A stretch of DNA of 64,000 bases, from positions 220,349,962 through 220,413,961 of the forward strand of contig CM077644.1 in NCBI GenBank assembly GCA_039707465.1, in the 5' to 3' direction. The translations under genes and the position numbers were made by a program. Positions 33,301 through 44,428 of this stretch are shown here, one piece after another. The notes below the pieces were generated by a model that saw only the letters and a program-made list of their open reading frames with translations, made no database searches and was not told where the DNA came from. The first letter of the stretch is position 1. Each line of letters begins with the position of its first letter. Source of the DNA: Rhabdophis nuchalis (taxonomy: Eukaryota > Chordata > Lepidosauria > Squamata > Natricidae).

Positions 33301-35096
33301 GAGGAGGAGGAGCATCAGCAGCATCAGCAGCATTAGGTGATCAAAGGTGTTTAGGACCAAGGGGTGATAGATGTTGAAGGCATAATCATCAAACCATTGT
33401 GCCACAATCTTTCCCCATTTATACATAAATTATGTTGCCATGTATTAATTAAACAGAGCCTGTAGCATGACTGTACAGCAGTGGTTTTTGCCTTTTTACA
33501 AAAGGGCTGAATCCTTTGGTAGTGGTTGCATTGGCAATGAGGAACTGGCTACAGAGATGCCAACTCTTTAGCACAGATCTTGATTTAAGATTTATGAATG
33601 AAGGAATTCATTAAGAGATTTTTTTTAGTCTCCTTAAACTGCTGTCAATGATCCAAGCAAACATGTAAATAAAGCTGCTGGTTCAGAACTGGTGCACCTG
33701 TGAATAATAAAAATAAAAATAAAATTCTCAATGTTTAATAATAATAATAATAATTATAGCCTGAGGAAAAAATAAAGAATGTATTGTACATTTTTTTTGA
33801 TACACATGGAGAGGATCAGAGGAAAAGGAAGGATATCCAGTTGGTTACTAAGATGCCAAAACCAGAGTACATTGGGTGCAAGAAGGCCAATATCCATCTG
33901 AATCAACTCATCGGACTAGGATCTGCATTTATGTTGGATTTTAAAAAATCCTTTAAAAGTTAGGAGAATTTTCAACATTTTTCATTATGAAGATACATTA
34001 TGCAACCAAATGATATAAGTTATGCTGTATGGTTAAATGAAGTAAAACAAAATGAAATATAAATGTATTTAGAATTAAGTCCTAAAAATGGGAGTTGCAC
34101 AGTGGCACTACGTTTTTGCATGACTGCAATGCATCTCATCAAAGTTTTTGCTGGAAGTAAACTAATAACTGTTCTTCAGTGTGAGCCAGAATTACTAGTC
34201 TGACACTTGCCAGAATACGATGAAATGAACTCCGTTTACAAAAGCACACATACTGACTAATTATTCTATTCAGTGACACTCATTCTCAGCTTCCAGTGTT
34301 TCTAAAAAATTTATAGGCCCTGCTTGCCTTGACCTTTTTGGTTCAAGGTTTTCTGAGCTTGCTTTTAAACAACCACCACAAAAGGCAATACTTTTTATGT
34401 TGGCAGCTCCAGCGCTTGATTTATTTTGGTACTTGTTCAAACTCACCAGCCCAGGATGACATTTGCAAAATTTTAGCATATAGTGCATTTCAACAAACCC
34501 TTTTTGCTTATGTTCATTTAATTTGTTGTCTATAGGATAATCATTAACTGAAGCTTGGTGAGACAGGGGGTTGCAGATAATTGAAGACTTAATTGTACTA
34601 CAATACCTGGCAATATTTTGGCATTTGAATTATTTCAAATGCTAAATCCAATCATCAATATTTTGCCAGCATCCTCTGATATTCCAAACAAAATGACTCA
34701 ATTTGAGAAGACTTGAGCCAGAGAGATTAGCCAAACTAAAAAATACCAAGGAAAATGATGCCTCATCTTCTAGGATTATAAGTTCTGCTTTAAGTGATTG
34801 CACCTTATGTTCCAAATCACTTCACTTTCAACCAGCTCAGGGAATGGTCCCCAGCTCATCTCTGAACCAGAATTCCAAGGAAGATAACTTAAAAACCCAC
34901 CAAGAGGAAGAAGCTGAGATCAACCGATCACATGTGATAAAAATGCATGTATTCTTCTTGACCCTATATCAAGTATTAGCATCTATCAAAACACTGAGAA
35001 TGTTGGATTTTTCAGGCACAAGTTAAAAAGCATGATCATACATTGGAAGAAGAAATTCACACCTGATTTTCTGTAATTTATGTTATATTTGTTTCT
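33301..35096. other. No assignable feature
   Basis: Unassigned sequence with short AATAATAAT (33738) and T-runs. The ORF at 34703-35026 shows no known domain. Confidence 0.4.
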
Positions 35097-35110
35097 CAAC
35101 AATTGAATTA

Positions 35111-35193
35111 GGGAAGGAAGGAAGGAAGGAAGGAAGGAAGGAAGGAAGGAAGGAAGGAAGGAAGGAAAAGTAAAGAGAAGAAGGAAGGAAGGT
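35111..35193. repeat. GGAA tetranucleotide microsatellite
   Basis: GGAAGGAAGGAA continues to about 35165, then becomes interrupted AAGGAAGG. Low-complexity purine tract. Confidence 0.95.
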
Positions 35194-36035
35194 TTTCTAA
35201 TAATAGAGTTACAGTCACATTTTTTGAACTTGTCCTGTTGATAACATAATTTTCACAGCACTATTCCATTGTCTATGATGATCATGATTACCATTTCTGG
35301 GATGTTACCATCTCCTCACACATTAAGCCATCAATCATGATAAATTATAATTTATATTATAATTATATTATTTATTATAATGATAAATGATTTTGTTCTC
35401 CTACAGCTTTTCCCAAATGTTTTTTTTAAATCCTTGAAGCTCAGCTGAATGAACTGCATGTGTGGCTTTTTTGCCCAAAGAAGAAAAAGACAGAAACAAG
35501 TCTCATCTGGTACAATAAATGGGCATTCATGTTAGAAAAAGTATACATAAAGTATTTAGAAAGGAAGTGCAAGGCTTCTCCTTATCTTCAAAAACTTCAA
35601 AAATTCAAGAAAACAATTTCCTACCAGAAATTATTGGGATTGTGGTAAAGAAATAACCTAGAGATTAAGGTGACTAGAAACCTCACTTTGAACCAAGTTG
35701 GAATCTACTTTAGATATAATTAAAACTTTGCAAGGAAATTTCATTATGTACTGTAATATCCCTCCTGTTTCAAAGTGAACAAGGTAGCCTTCTTTAATAC
35801 CTTTAAGAGATTTAGTATTATTACCACCATTATCACCACCAAGTTTGCTAATGAATAATGCTCAAATGTCTTTAATTACATGTTAAAGAGTAGGCTGACC
35901 AAGAGGATACTTGTTGAGTAATGTTAGGCCCTCCAGTCTCAAAGGCAAAGTAAAAGTTTTGTTGTCTCCACAACATTGTGCCTGTGAAATATTTTATTTT
36001 TCCAAATAAAGTTAAATAATGGCCATTCAATTAGA
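35194..36035. other. No assignable feature
   Basis: Contains a TTATAAT-rich stretch near 35340-35390. No gene. Confidence 0.4.
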
Positions 36036-36037
36036 AC

Positions 36038-36480
36038 TATAGAATAACAGAGTCGGAAGGAACCTTGGAGGTCTTCTAGACCAACCCCCTGCTTAGGCAG
36101 AAAACCCTACACCATTTCACACAAATGGTTATTCAACATCTTCTTTAAAACTTCCAGTTTGGAGCATTGATTAATTGTTCTCATTGTCAGGAAATTTTTT
36201 CTTAGTTCTAAGTTGCTTCTCTCCTTGATTAGTTTCTACCCATTGCTTCTTGTCCTGTCCTCAGGTGCTTTGGAAAATAGTTTGACTTCCTCTTCTTTGT
36301 GGCAACCTCTGAGATATTGGAACACTGCTATCATGTCTTCCCTAGTCCTTCTTTTCATTAAACTAGACATGCCCAGTTCCTGCAACCTTTCTTCATATGT
36401 TTTAGCCTCCAGTCTCCTAATCACCTTTGTTGCTCTTCTCTGCACTCTTTCCAGAGTCTCCACATCTTTTTTTAGTTAGA
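36038..36480 (-). mobile_element. CR1 LINE, 3' end
   Basis: The minus frame at 36236-36463 reads [29 protein letters not shown] and YLRGCHKEEEVKLFSKAPE, the C-terminal region of CR1 ORF2. The plus-strand left edge AATAACAGAGTCGGAAGGAA is the inverted CR1 3' end. The upstream RT is missing. Confidence 0.9.
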
Positions 36481-37005
36481 AGAGCCTATGTCAAAATTCT
36501 GAATTGCAACTAATTTTATGCCAGAATTTCTACTACTTACAACACTTCATTTGGTATTGACATTAACTCACATACAACCACCAATGTTTCCTTCTTATTT
36601 TGCCATTTTATTTTGTTGTTTTGTGTTACAATGCATTTTCTTTGTATACGTAATCAAGTATTCAGATTAAATCTGAAATGCTACAGAAAGCATAAATTGA
36701 TTTATATGATGTGTAACCTTTTTGGTTCAGTTATAAGGACAAAGCCCAAGTTATGGTGCATCTTAAGAATATGTTCTACTTCAGTTTAATCTTGGTGATT
36801 AAAAATAACAAAAACATATGCAAAACATATTTTATAAGGTGCCAAAAAATAAACATATAAAGGTGGAGTACATTCTGCTTCTGCATTTTTTGCCATTTTA
36901 ATAAAGGTACAAATATTATTGCCATTATATTATACTCCATGGAATATCATGTCTTCTTTGGTCTGCTAGGAGCAATTTTTTAAAGTCATGGTTTACAAAA
37001 AATGA
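36481..37005. other. No assignable feature
   Basis: Unassigned AT-rich sequence. Confidence 0.4.
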
Positions 37006-37020
37006 ACTTTTGTTGATTTC

Positions 37021-37465
37021 TTTTTTTTTTAAATTTTATTGAATCCTTAAAAAACAAAAACTTACAGAGTAAGACATTAAATGATACAAAGCGATTGCAG
37101 AGAGTATTACAATATAACTATAGTTATAACACTGTAACTAACATTTACCACTTATTAATTTAATACATATCTCTAATAAGAAAGGCGGAAAAAAGGAAGA
37201 AAAAAATATATATGAAAGAGACCAGGACAAAGTGAAGGAGTGGAATTCTTTGAATTCCTTTTTAGCCAAGCGTACCAGCGATCCCAGCACACATAGAATA
37301 GCGAATCTTGTTTGTCTCTCAATAGGCTGGTAAGCTTGTCTGCTTCTGCACAGTCCATAATTTTAGCGATTAATATTGTCTCTGATGGAATGTCACTGGA
37401 CTTCCATTTTTGGGCAAAAGCAATTCTAGCTGCAATAATGATGTGGATAGTTAAATACCAATTAG
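37021..37465 (-). mobile_element. L1 LINE 3' end with 15-bp target duplication
   Basis: A poly-T run at the plus-strand left edge is the L1 poly-A. Minus frames read IIAARIAFAQKWKSSDIP and ILIAKIMDCAEADKLTSLL, the C-terminal end of L1 ORF2. ACTTTTGTTGATTTC occurs at 37006-37020 and 37466-37480, a perfect 15-bp target duplication. The copy is severely 5'-truncated (445 bp). Confidence 0.93.
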
Positions 37466-37480
37466 ACTTTTGTTGATTTC

Positions 37481-38585
37481 ATGTTTAACCTGAATACTGT
37501 AGATGGCTTCATGGCTATAACACGGTTTTTGAAATCAGAAAAACTGAAGATAAGACTTGGCAAAATTGTCTCTAAATAAAGGGAACATGTGTTGCGTGTG
37601 CAAATACACTGCACAACATAGCAGTGGTATAAGTGGATGGAAACCAAAGTTTATGAGAGGCTTAGAATTTAACTTTGCTTCAGAATGATGATTGATATTG
37701 TGGTGCTCATGTTGCTCATCTGGTCTCACTTTTTAGTCATTTGAAATTGTATACAAACAAGCATTTTACTCAAAACCATGCAGTGAAGCTTCACAGAAAC
37801 AACAGTTTTTGGACTCCAGTCTGAAAAGTCAAACGTTTCTTGGAGGATGAAATGGAAAGAAAAATAATTTGTTCAATTTATTGCCAGTAAATTCCCAAGA
37901 GGTCACTTAGTGAAGGTAAACAAGGATTTCCAACATTTTGTATCTTTTAGCTTTTGTAATGAAATTTTTTTTGGCAGTCAAGATCAACTAAGGGATCACC
38001 TTTCATTTTTGGAATCGAACCAGAACTGCAAAAAGTGGTGTAATTGTGGGGAAATTCATCTTTTCACACATAATGGTCAGGCAAACTCACTGTCAAAACA
38101 TGTCAGGAGCAAATACATCTGCTTAAGCGGAACACAAAATTGGAGAAATCTTAGTTTTCGGTGAAGATAAAATGGGTGCAAATCTAGCTTTATTAAAAAC
38201 AATGGGAATATTGGTTTTGAGTAATAAGTTGAGTTGCAGGTATTAATGAACAACTGTAATTGTATTATAATAAAGCTTTAAAATCTTTTTCCTGCTACTA
38301 GAAAATTTTTATACAAGTTCATCTTTTTTATATGACATTTTATTCCTGACCTGGGGACATTATTAGAATTACAGTACCAGACTAGATAGGTTTACATGTC
38401 AAGAAACACACAATAAAAAAGAATAGAACTATAAATATGTAGTTCACACCCATTTGCATCAGTCAGGTGATCCTAATGACACAGATAAACAAATAACAGC
38501 TCGCTAAAAGCATGCAAATGACTAGCTATCTGCAAGGCGTTTAAATCTGTCTGCAACAAGTCTAAATCCTTCCATTGCTCACCAT
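37481..38585. other. No assignable feature
   Basis: The ORF at 37910-38164 has no recognisable domain. Unassigned. Confidence 0.4.
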
Positions 38586-38725
38586 CCCATCGGAGCTGAA
38601 GAAGCTCCTTGGGTGAGATGCAAAACATCTACAAAGAAAAACCAGAAAGTCCAGTTGCCTCTTGAAATAGCCATTTTGGGGCAACCATGACCTGAATGAC
38701 TGAGAATCTCCATAGACAACTATCA
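38586..38725. repeat. Unclassified repeat with AGTCCAGTTGCCTCTTGAAA
   Basis: Contains GAGCTGAAGAAGCTCCTTGG, AAGTCCAGTTGCCTCTTGAA and ATGACTGAGAATCTCCATAG in the order seen at 29520 and, inverted, at 31395. Family not identified. Confidence 0.5.
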
Positions 38726-38998
38726 GCATATAAGCTACCCAGAGAAAACCTATGATATTTTATAACTATTTATATTAAATTAATTAATTAACTAAGTAAC
38801 TAATGAATAAATTAGTAGGATTAGCTAATAAAAACATATTTCTAACACAGTCCAACCCTGTTGGCACAGTGATTAAAACACAGTGTTGCAGGCAAACTTT
38901 GCTCAAAGCCTGGAGTTTGATCCCGACAGGGCTCAAGGTTGACTCAGCCTTCCATCCTTCCGATGTTGGTAAAATGAGGATCCAGGTTGTTGGGGGCA

Positions 38999-38999
38999 A

Positions 39000-39076
<77 letters not shown>
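38999..39076. repeat. ATT trinucleotide microsatellite
   Basis: About 26 ATT units, placed exactly at the 3' tail of the minus-strand L2. Frames over it give poly-Ile or poly-Asn proteins, which are not genes. Confidence 0.97.
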
Positions 39077-39078
<2 letters not shown>

Positions 39079-39430
39079 ATTTGTAACCCGCACCCATCTC
39101 ACCACAAAGGGACTCGGGGCGGCGAACAGAGATTTAAAATAAATATACATAAATACAAAATATTACTAAATAATAACTAAATTAAATCAATACCCTGCTT
39201 AAAATAAATTTAAAAACCCATAAATTAAAACTTTGATTTGTTATAAGACAGTAGGGTGCGGAGTAGATCATGCTAGGCCGGCCAGATGAAAATAGTAAGT
39301 TTTTAAGTGCCGGCAGAACAAGCGGAGGTCTGAGATGGTACGGAGATTGGGAGGTAGGCCGTTCCAGAGGGTTGGGCCCACCACAGAGAAGGCCCTTCCC
39401 CGGAGCGAGTCGGTCGTAGGGATGTATGCT
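38999..39430 (-). mobile_element. L2-clade LINE 3' fragment
   Basis: After the ATT array, GTAACCCGCACCCATCTCAC and CTCGGGGCGGCGAACAGAG are the L2 3' end reversed. Minus-strand frames show LWNGLP-like and FSVVGPTLW remnants, and the region up to GAGCGAGTCGGTCGTAGG (39404) has an internal deletion relative to the long copies. Confidence 0.85.
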
Positions 39431-39467
39431 GTCACTGTAAACTACCCAGAGATTGAGAATGAAGGTT

Positions 39468-40041
39468 GACATATTTTTTGAGATTTCAGAATGTTCTTGA
39501 GGAATCTGGTGAATGCCTGCCTGATCTTATGAGCACAATTTTAGCAGACTATTTACAAAAACCTAAGGATGAGATCAGGGGGGACATTGACCTAGCCTAC
39601 AGAATTAATTCTGCATATGCCAGGATGAATGAAGTGCCTAGAGAGATACATGTGAAATTTGTCAGAAGGTCAACCAGAGAGGAAATCCTGAAAGCGCAGA
39701 GAGAGAAACCTTTAACTTATCATCGAGAAACGGTCACTATCTTGAAGCAGATCCCTAGAAAAATTAGAGATTCAAGAAGGAAATTTTCCTTCTTGTCTAA
39801 AACCTTGTTTGATCACGGGATTTGGTTCAAGTGGATGACACCTGAAGGGATGCTGGTGTTCTGGGAAGGAGGAAGAGTGAGGATTAAAACAGTTGCTGAG
39901 GCGGAAGCCTTTCTTAAAAAACATTCCTCTGCCCTGGGGGAAGATCCAGGGGGGACGGAGGGGGCCACGGCTCCGCCTGCGGGGGGCCAGGGAGGAGAGA
40001 AAGAAGATACAATAGCCAAAAGACTTAGATCAAAAAAATAA
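39468..40041 (+). pseudogene. L1 ORF1-type RNA-binding protein, 5'-truncated
   Basis: The open frame lacks an ATG (the first codon offered is TTG, in the flank). Protein features are REIHVKFVRRSTREEILKAQ and SRRKFSFLSKTLFDHGI, followed by WFKWMTPEGMLVFWEGGRVR and TVAEAEAFLKKHSS. This is the RRM-to-CTD part of the L1 ORF1 protein, where the ILKAxREK and EAxxFL patterns are typical. The tail is rich in Gly, Ala and Glu and ends in RLRSKK. The coiled-coil N-terminus is missing through 5' truncation. ORF1p normally forms trimers that bind LINE RNA. Fully open here, about 190 codons, suggesting a recent insertion. Confidence 0.88.
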
Positions 40042-40320
40042 CTTTGCCTTGATTTTTTCCTGAACAATTTTGCATAATATTTCTATCCGGACTTTTTGTA
40101 AATGTCTGACAGCATGGAAGGGAGAATTTAGGTAAATGTACTTGCTTTCAACTTGTAGTGGTATGGAAAATGTTTTCTATGTTAACTTTTTTAATGTGTA
40201 TTTTGAGGTCTCGGAAGGTCCGATGACTCTGACGTGAATGCTCTCAAAATTTCTTTGTAACCATTACCTTATCCTGTTAAAAAATGTAAAACCAATAAAA
40301 CTTTTTCAATATAAAAAAAA
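39468..40320 (+). mobile_element. ORF1-only L1-like insertion (HAL1-like)
   Basis: 853 bp between perfect 13-bp target duplications. It contains the last part of L1 ORF1 (to the stop at 40041), then about 280 bp of 3' UTR ending CAATAAAACTTTTTCAATAT and an A-run. No ORF2 lies between ORF1 and the 3' end. Mammalian 'half-L1' (HAL1) elements have this organisation. The 3' sequence with TGTAAAACCAATAAAA resembles an L1 3' end. It was copied by L1-type target-primed reverse transcription, but it cannot encode the machinery. Confidence 0.85.
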
Positions 40321-40322
40321 GA

Positions 40323-40480
40323 GAATGAAGGTTCATTCTCCAAGCTTGTGGGTTGGTTTCCAAATGTTTTGTTACCAGACTAGGTAACATCTTCAGCAGA
40401 GTTTAGGGGAACAGTTTCATTACTAGCTTAGTAATGAAATGTTCGGAAAGCAACCCACAAGCTTGGAGATCAAACCTTCA
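40323..40480. repeat. Hairpin-forming repeat fragment
   Basis: CTCCAAGCTTGTGGGTTG (40338-40355) is inverted at CAACCCACAAGCTTGGAG (40451-40468). The core TACCAGACTAGGTAACATCT resembles the fragment at 28827. Unclassified; it forms the right flank of the L1-like insertion. Confidence 0.55.
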
Positions 40481-40501
40481 TCCAAGCTATAGCTATTCAC
40501 C

Positions 40502-43500
40502 ACTATTTTATTTATTATTTATTTTATTAAATTTATACCCCGCCCTTCTCCTTGTTAGGACCCAGGGCGGCGCACAGGCATTATTAAAACCACAAAATAC
40601 AAAATACAAAATCGATTAAAATATATTAAATTATTAGACCCGTGCTAAAAACCCATTTTAAAACCATACCAAATTAATTTTAAATTTAAAAGTCAGAAGT
40701 AGGGGCTATCCTAGGCCGGCTTGTTGGAATAGATACGTCTTAAGACGTTGGCGGAAGAGGCGGAGGTCCGAGATAGTGCGAAGGTCGGGGGGTAGGTCGT
40801 TCCAGAGGGCCGGGCCCGCCACAGAGAAGGCCCTTCCCCTGGGTGTCGCCAGCCGGCATTGCCCCGCTGACGGCACCCGGAGAAGACCCTCTCTGTGGGA
40901 GCAGATCGGACGAAGGGATGTATGGGGCAGGAGACGGTCTCGTATATAGCTAGGCCCCGAGCCATGGAGCGATTTAAAGATGGTCGTCAACACCTTGAAG
41001 CGCACTCGAAAGGCCACAGGCAGCCAGTGCAGCTCGCGCAGGAGAGGTGTTACGTGGGTTTGCCTTGAGGCACCCATAATCACCCGCGCGGCCGCATTCT
41101 GTACTAACTGTAGCTTTCGAGTGCACCTCAAGGGGAGCCCCATGTAGAGAGCGTTACAGTAATCCAGCCGGGATGTCACAAGCGCTTGAGTGACTGTGCG
41201 AAGGGCTCCCCGGTCCAGTAAGGGGCGCAACTGGCGTATCAGGCATACCTGATAGAACGCCCCCCTGGCCACGGCCGTCACATGGTCCTCCATGGACAGC
41301 CGCGAATCCAGGAGGACGCCCAAGTTGCGCGCCCTCTCCACGGGGGCCAGTTGTTCGCCCCCAATGGCCAGTGTTGGACTTATCTGGCTGAACCGGGGTG
41401 CCGGAAACCACAGCCACTCGGTCTTGGACGGGTTGAGCTTGAGTTTGTTACTACCCATCCAGATCCGTACGGCCTCCAGACACCGGGACAGCACCTCGAC
41501 GGCATCGTTGGGGTGGTTTGGGGTGGATATGTACAACTGAGTGTCATCAGCGTACAGATGGTATTCCACCCCAAAACCACGGATGATCTCGCCCAGCGGC
41601 TTCATGTAGGTGTTAAACAGGAGTGGCGAGAGGACCGACCCCTGAGGGACCCCACATGTGAGTGGCCTCGGGGACGACCTCTGCCCTCCTGCCAACACCC
41701 ATTGCGACCGACCAGAGAGGTAAGACGAGAACCACCGTAGAACGGTGCCTCTCAGCCCCAACCCCCCCAATCGGTGCAATAAGATACCATGGTCGATGGT
41801 ATCAAAAGCCGCTGAGAGGTCTAATAGGACAAGGATAGAGGAACAACCTCTATCCCGTGCCCTCCAGAGATCATCTACCAATGCGACCAATGCCGTTTCG
41901 GTGCTGTGACCAGGCCGGAAGCCGGACTGGCGCGGGTCTAGATAATCAACTTCCTCCAGATGTCGGGGAAACTGTTGAGCCACCACACTCTCAACAACCT
42001 TCACTAAAAAGTGAAGGTTGGAGACGGGACGATAGTTCTCTAATAAAGCTGGATCCAGGGATGGTTTCTTGAGGAGGGGCCTCACCACCGCCTCTTTCAA
42101 AACGGTGGGCAAGTACCCCTCACTCAGAGATGAATTCACAATGCCCTGGAGCCAGCCTCGTGTCACCTCCCAGGATGCCAGTACAAGCCAGGAGGGACAC
42201 GGGTCCAATAAACATGTGGTGGCTCTAAGGTTCCTCCGCAACCTGTCCATATCCTCGGTAGTAACAAAGTCAAACTCCTCCCAAGGTGTAATCTCAAGAC
42301 CTGCGCTGGACGCCTCGACTGGACCACAAGTGGAGGGCAACTCGTTCCGAATCTGAGTGATTTTGTCCTGCAGGAATACTCCAAATTCCTCTGCTCGACC
42401 CTGCAGAGGGGCTTCCCGCGGCCTCAGATGAAGGAGGGAGCGGGTCACCCCAAACAGGGCGGCAGGGCGGTTTTCCGCGGACGCGATAAGAGTGGCACAA
42501 TACTCACGTTTGGCCACTCTTAGCGCCACTAAGTCCTAATATGGTCTCTCACTAGTGTTCGGTCAGATTCGGATCGAGAAGATCTCCACCTACTCTCTAG
42601 GCGTCTCTTGCGGCGTTTCATCTCCCGAAGCTCCTCGGTGAACCAAGGAGCCTGGGTGACTCGGCGCCGCATGAGAGGCCGCAAGGGCGCAACTCGGTCC
42701 AAGGCCCCCGTGGCTGCACTATACCATGCGGCCACTAGATCCTCAGTCGAGCCACGGGGCAGGGACACAGGTATTGGCCCAAGCTCCCTCTGGAACCTTT
42801 CCGGGTCCATCAGGCGCCTGGGGCGGAACCAACTCGGTGTCTCTGGTTCCGCCTCCCCGCGGTGGGGTGTGACGGTTGGAAAGTCTATCCGAAGGAGAGA
42901 GTGATCTGTCCATGACAAGGGCAAGATGACTAAATCCCCTGTTCCGAGATCACTAATCCAGTGTCCAGAGACAAAAATCAGATCCAGCGTGTGTCCTCCT
43001 TCGTGAGTGGGGCCCTGAACTACTTGGGTCAGGTCCATGGCCGTCATGGAAGCCATGAACTCCCGAGCCACCTCGGATGTTTCGCCCGCCAACGGCAGGT
43101 TGAAGTCCCCCATGACTACAAGTCTGGGGGTCTCAACCGCCATCGCGGCGATCACCTCGAGTAGCTCGGGCAGGGCTGCTGTTACATAGCGGGGAGCCAG
43201 GTATACAACTAGCAAGCCCAACTGCCTCCCTAGGCCCCATTTCACGAAGAGGGACTCACAGCCGGTCGTCTGAGGCACAGTGGTCTCCTTCGGCTCCAGA
43301 CTTTCCTTAACAATAACCGCCACCCCCCCACCCCTGCCGAGGGCCCTGGGCTGATGAAATGCACGGTAGCCTGGTGGGCACATTTCCACGAGGGGTAAAC
43401 CCCCCTCGGGGCCCAACCAGGTCTCCGTAATTCCCACCAGGTCCGGGTCCCCCTCTGACACAAGGTCATTTATGAGGGGGGATTTATTCACCACGGACCT

Positions 43501-43680
43501 GGCGTTGCAGAACATCAGCCTGGGACCCCGGCTCTGTAGTCCCTGACCGCCTAGCCCACGAGCGGAGTACAGGGGGTTGGGGCAAGCGACCGCTCATAAC
43601 CAGCGACCACGAGCCCCCAACCCATGATGGACATCCTGTCTCCCGCCGCCCCTGCCCCTTCCCAAGACCAATCGAATGGG
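40502..43680 (-). mobile_element. Nearly full-length L2-clade LINE, minus strand
   Basis: About 3.18 kb, collinear with the plus copy at 22473. The plus-strand left edge is an ATTTATT tail. It is followed by the 3' hairpin (CCGCCCT and AGGGCGG, about 40541-40572), the RT and endonuclease frames and a G-rich 5' UTR. CACTATT lies just outside both ends (about 40494 and 43690), a possible target duplication. The 5' side abuts a SINE remnant at 43688. Confidence 0.93.
40706..43515 (-). pseudogene. L2 ORF2: endonuclease-reverse transcriptase, one 4-nt deletion
   Basis: The endonuclease frame (43515-42529) starts at MFCNARSVVNKSP and carries GITETWLGPEG, VMGDFNLP, TLDLIFVSG and WTDHSLL. The RT frame (42529-40706) carries LENYRPVSNLHFL, QSGFRPGHSTETAL, AAFDTIDHG, GVPQGSVLSPLL and YHLYADDTQLYIS, and ends LFQQAGLG. 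The two frames differ because, at about 42529-42534, this copy reads GGACTTAGTGGCG where the plus copy reads GGACTTACTTAGTGGCG, a 4-nt loss that creates a stop. Otherwise it is intact, including the YADD residues. It is related to the plus-strand copy but is damaged at a different place. Confidence 0.93.
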
Positions 43681-43687
43681 GCGGCCC

Positions 43688-43765
43688 TCAACACTATTGC
43701 ATAGCCAGAGGGTGCTGTAAAGCAATATGGACTGGTATATAAGTCTAAGTGTTATTGCTATTTAC
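43688..43765 (+). mobile_element. SINE 3' remnant
   Basis: ATAGCCAGAGGGTGCTGTAA followed by GGTATATAAGTCTAAGTGTT and ATTGCTATT matches the 3' end of the second SINE type. It is bounded by the L2 5' end, so it is the remaining part of an older SINE target. Confidence 0.7.
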
Positions 43766-44230
43766 TAGTGTTTTTCCAGACATTCAACAATGTTAAGAAG
43801 CATTTTTTAAAATAAATGAGGATTATATTATAAAAAATGGAAGAACTTCTAAGCTACCTTTACTTTTGAATGATGTGGCATACCATCATATCATATTTCC
43901 ACCTATGCTCATAAAGAAACATTATAGTGTGGTTCACTAGTTTGTCAACATGATTCATTTTACTGCTTTAAAATCAGTCTCCAGGAATGGGTATGCAATG
44001 CATGTTATAAATGAGGTACTATGTGTTTTTCATTACATCACATTTTTAGTTCAATAATATATTTATATTTTATTTTGTTTCAGCTTTTTTAGTTTTTGAA
44101 AAGACTATATAATGGTTTTATAAATGTTAATTTAAAAAGTTCAAACTACTAGTAATTTTTCTTCAGTCATTATTAGAAGAAAACTTTAATGGTCAGATCA
44201 ACTGGTTTTTTTCTTGTATTTTCCAACTAG
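43766..44230. other. No assignable feature
   Basis: Unassigned AT-rich sequence. Confidence 0.4.
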
Positions 44231-44231
44231 T

Positions 44232-44428
44232 TGGAAGAAATAGTGAGAATCATTAACCAGTGGAATGATTTGCCTTCAGAAGTTGGGGATGCTCGATCAC
44301 TGGAGGCTTTTAAGAAGTGATTGGATAGCCATTTGTCCAGAATGTTATGGGATCTCCTACTCAAGCAGGGGTTTGGACTAGAAGACCTTCAAGGTCCTTC
44401 CCAATTCTGTTATTCTGTATTCTATATA
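44232..44428 (+). mobile_element. CR1 LINE 3' terminus
   Basis: ATCATTAACCAGTGGAATGA, GAGGCTTTTAAGAAGTGATT and CTAGAAGACCTTCAAGGTCC are the CR1 3' end in forward orientation, finishing TTCTGTTATTCTGTATTC. No coding region besides the last residues. Confidence 0.85.

Larger units (their letters stand above)
38843..39467 (+). mobile_element. tRNA-derived SINE (second type), split by L2
   Basis: The head CCCTGTTGGCACAGTGATTA is followed by CAAGGTTGACTCAGCCTTCC and TTGTTGGGGGCAATATT at about 38999. The tail CTGTCACTGTAAACTACCCA resumes at 39431. The middle is an L2 (38999-39430). The SINE then ends at the HAL1-like insertion. Order and phrases match 29150 and 46453. Confidence 0.7.
39455..40333. 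other. 13-bp target duplication around the L1-like insertion
   Basis: GAGAATGAAGGTT occurs at 39455-39467 and again at 40321-40333, directly after the poly-A. This defines the insertion as 39468-40320 (853 bp). Confidence 0.92.

Noticed and set aside
34703..35026. 107-aa ORF, Ser- and Glu-rich
   Set aside because: No domain, no codon bias that I can judge, and stop-free length expected by chance in 64 kb.
37910..38164. 84-aa ORF with Cys and His residues resembling a zinc-finger spacing
   Set aside because: Cys/His spacing does not repeat or fit C2H2 geometry; isolated chance frame.
38784..39180. Poly-Ile and poly-Asn ORFs
   Set aside because: Translations of the ATT trinucleotide tract.
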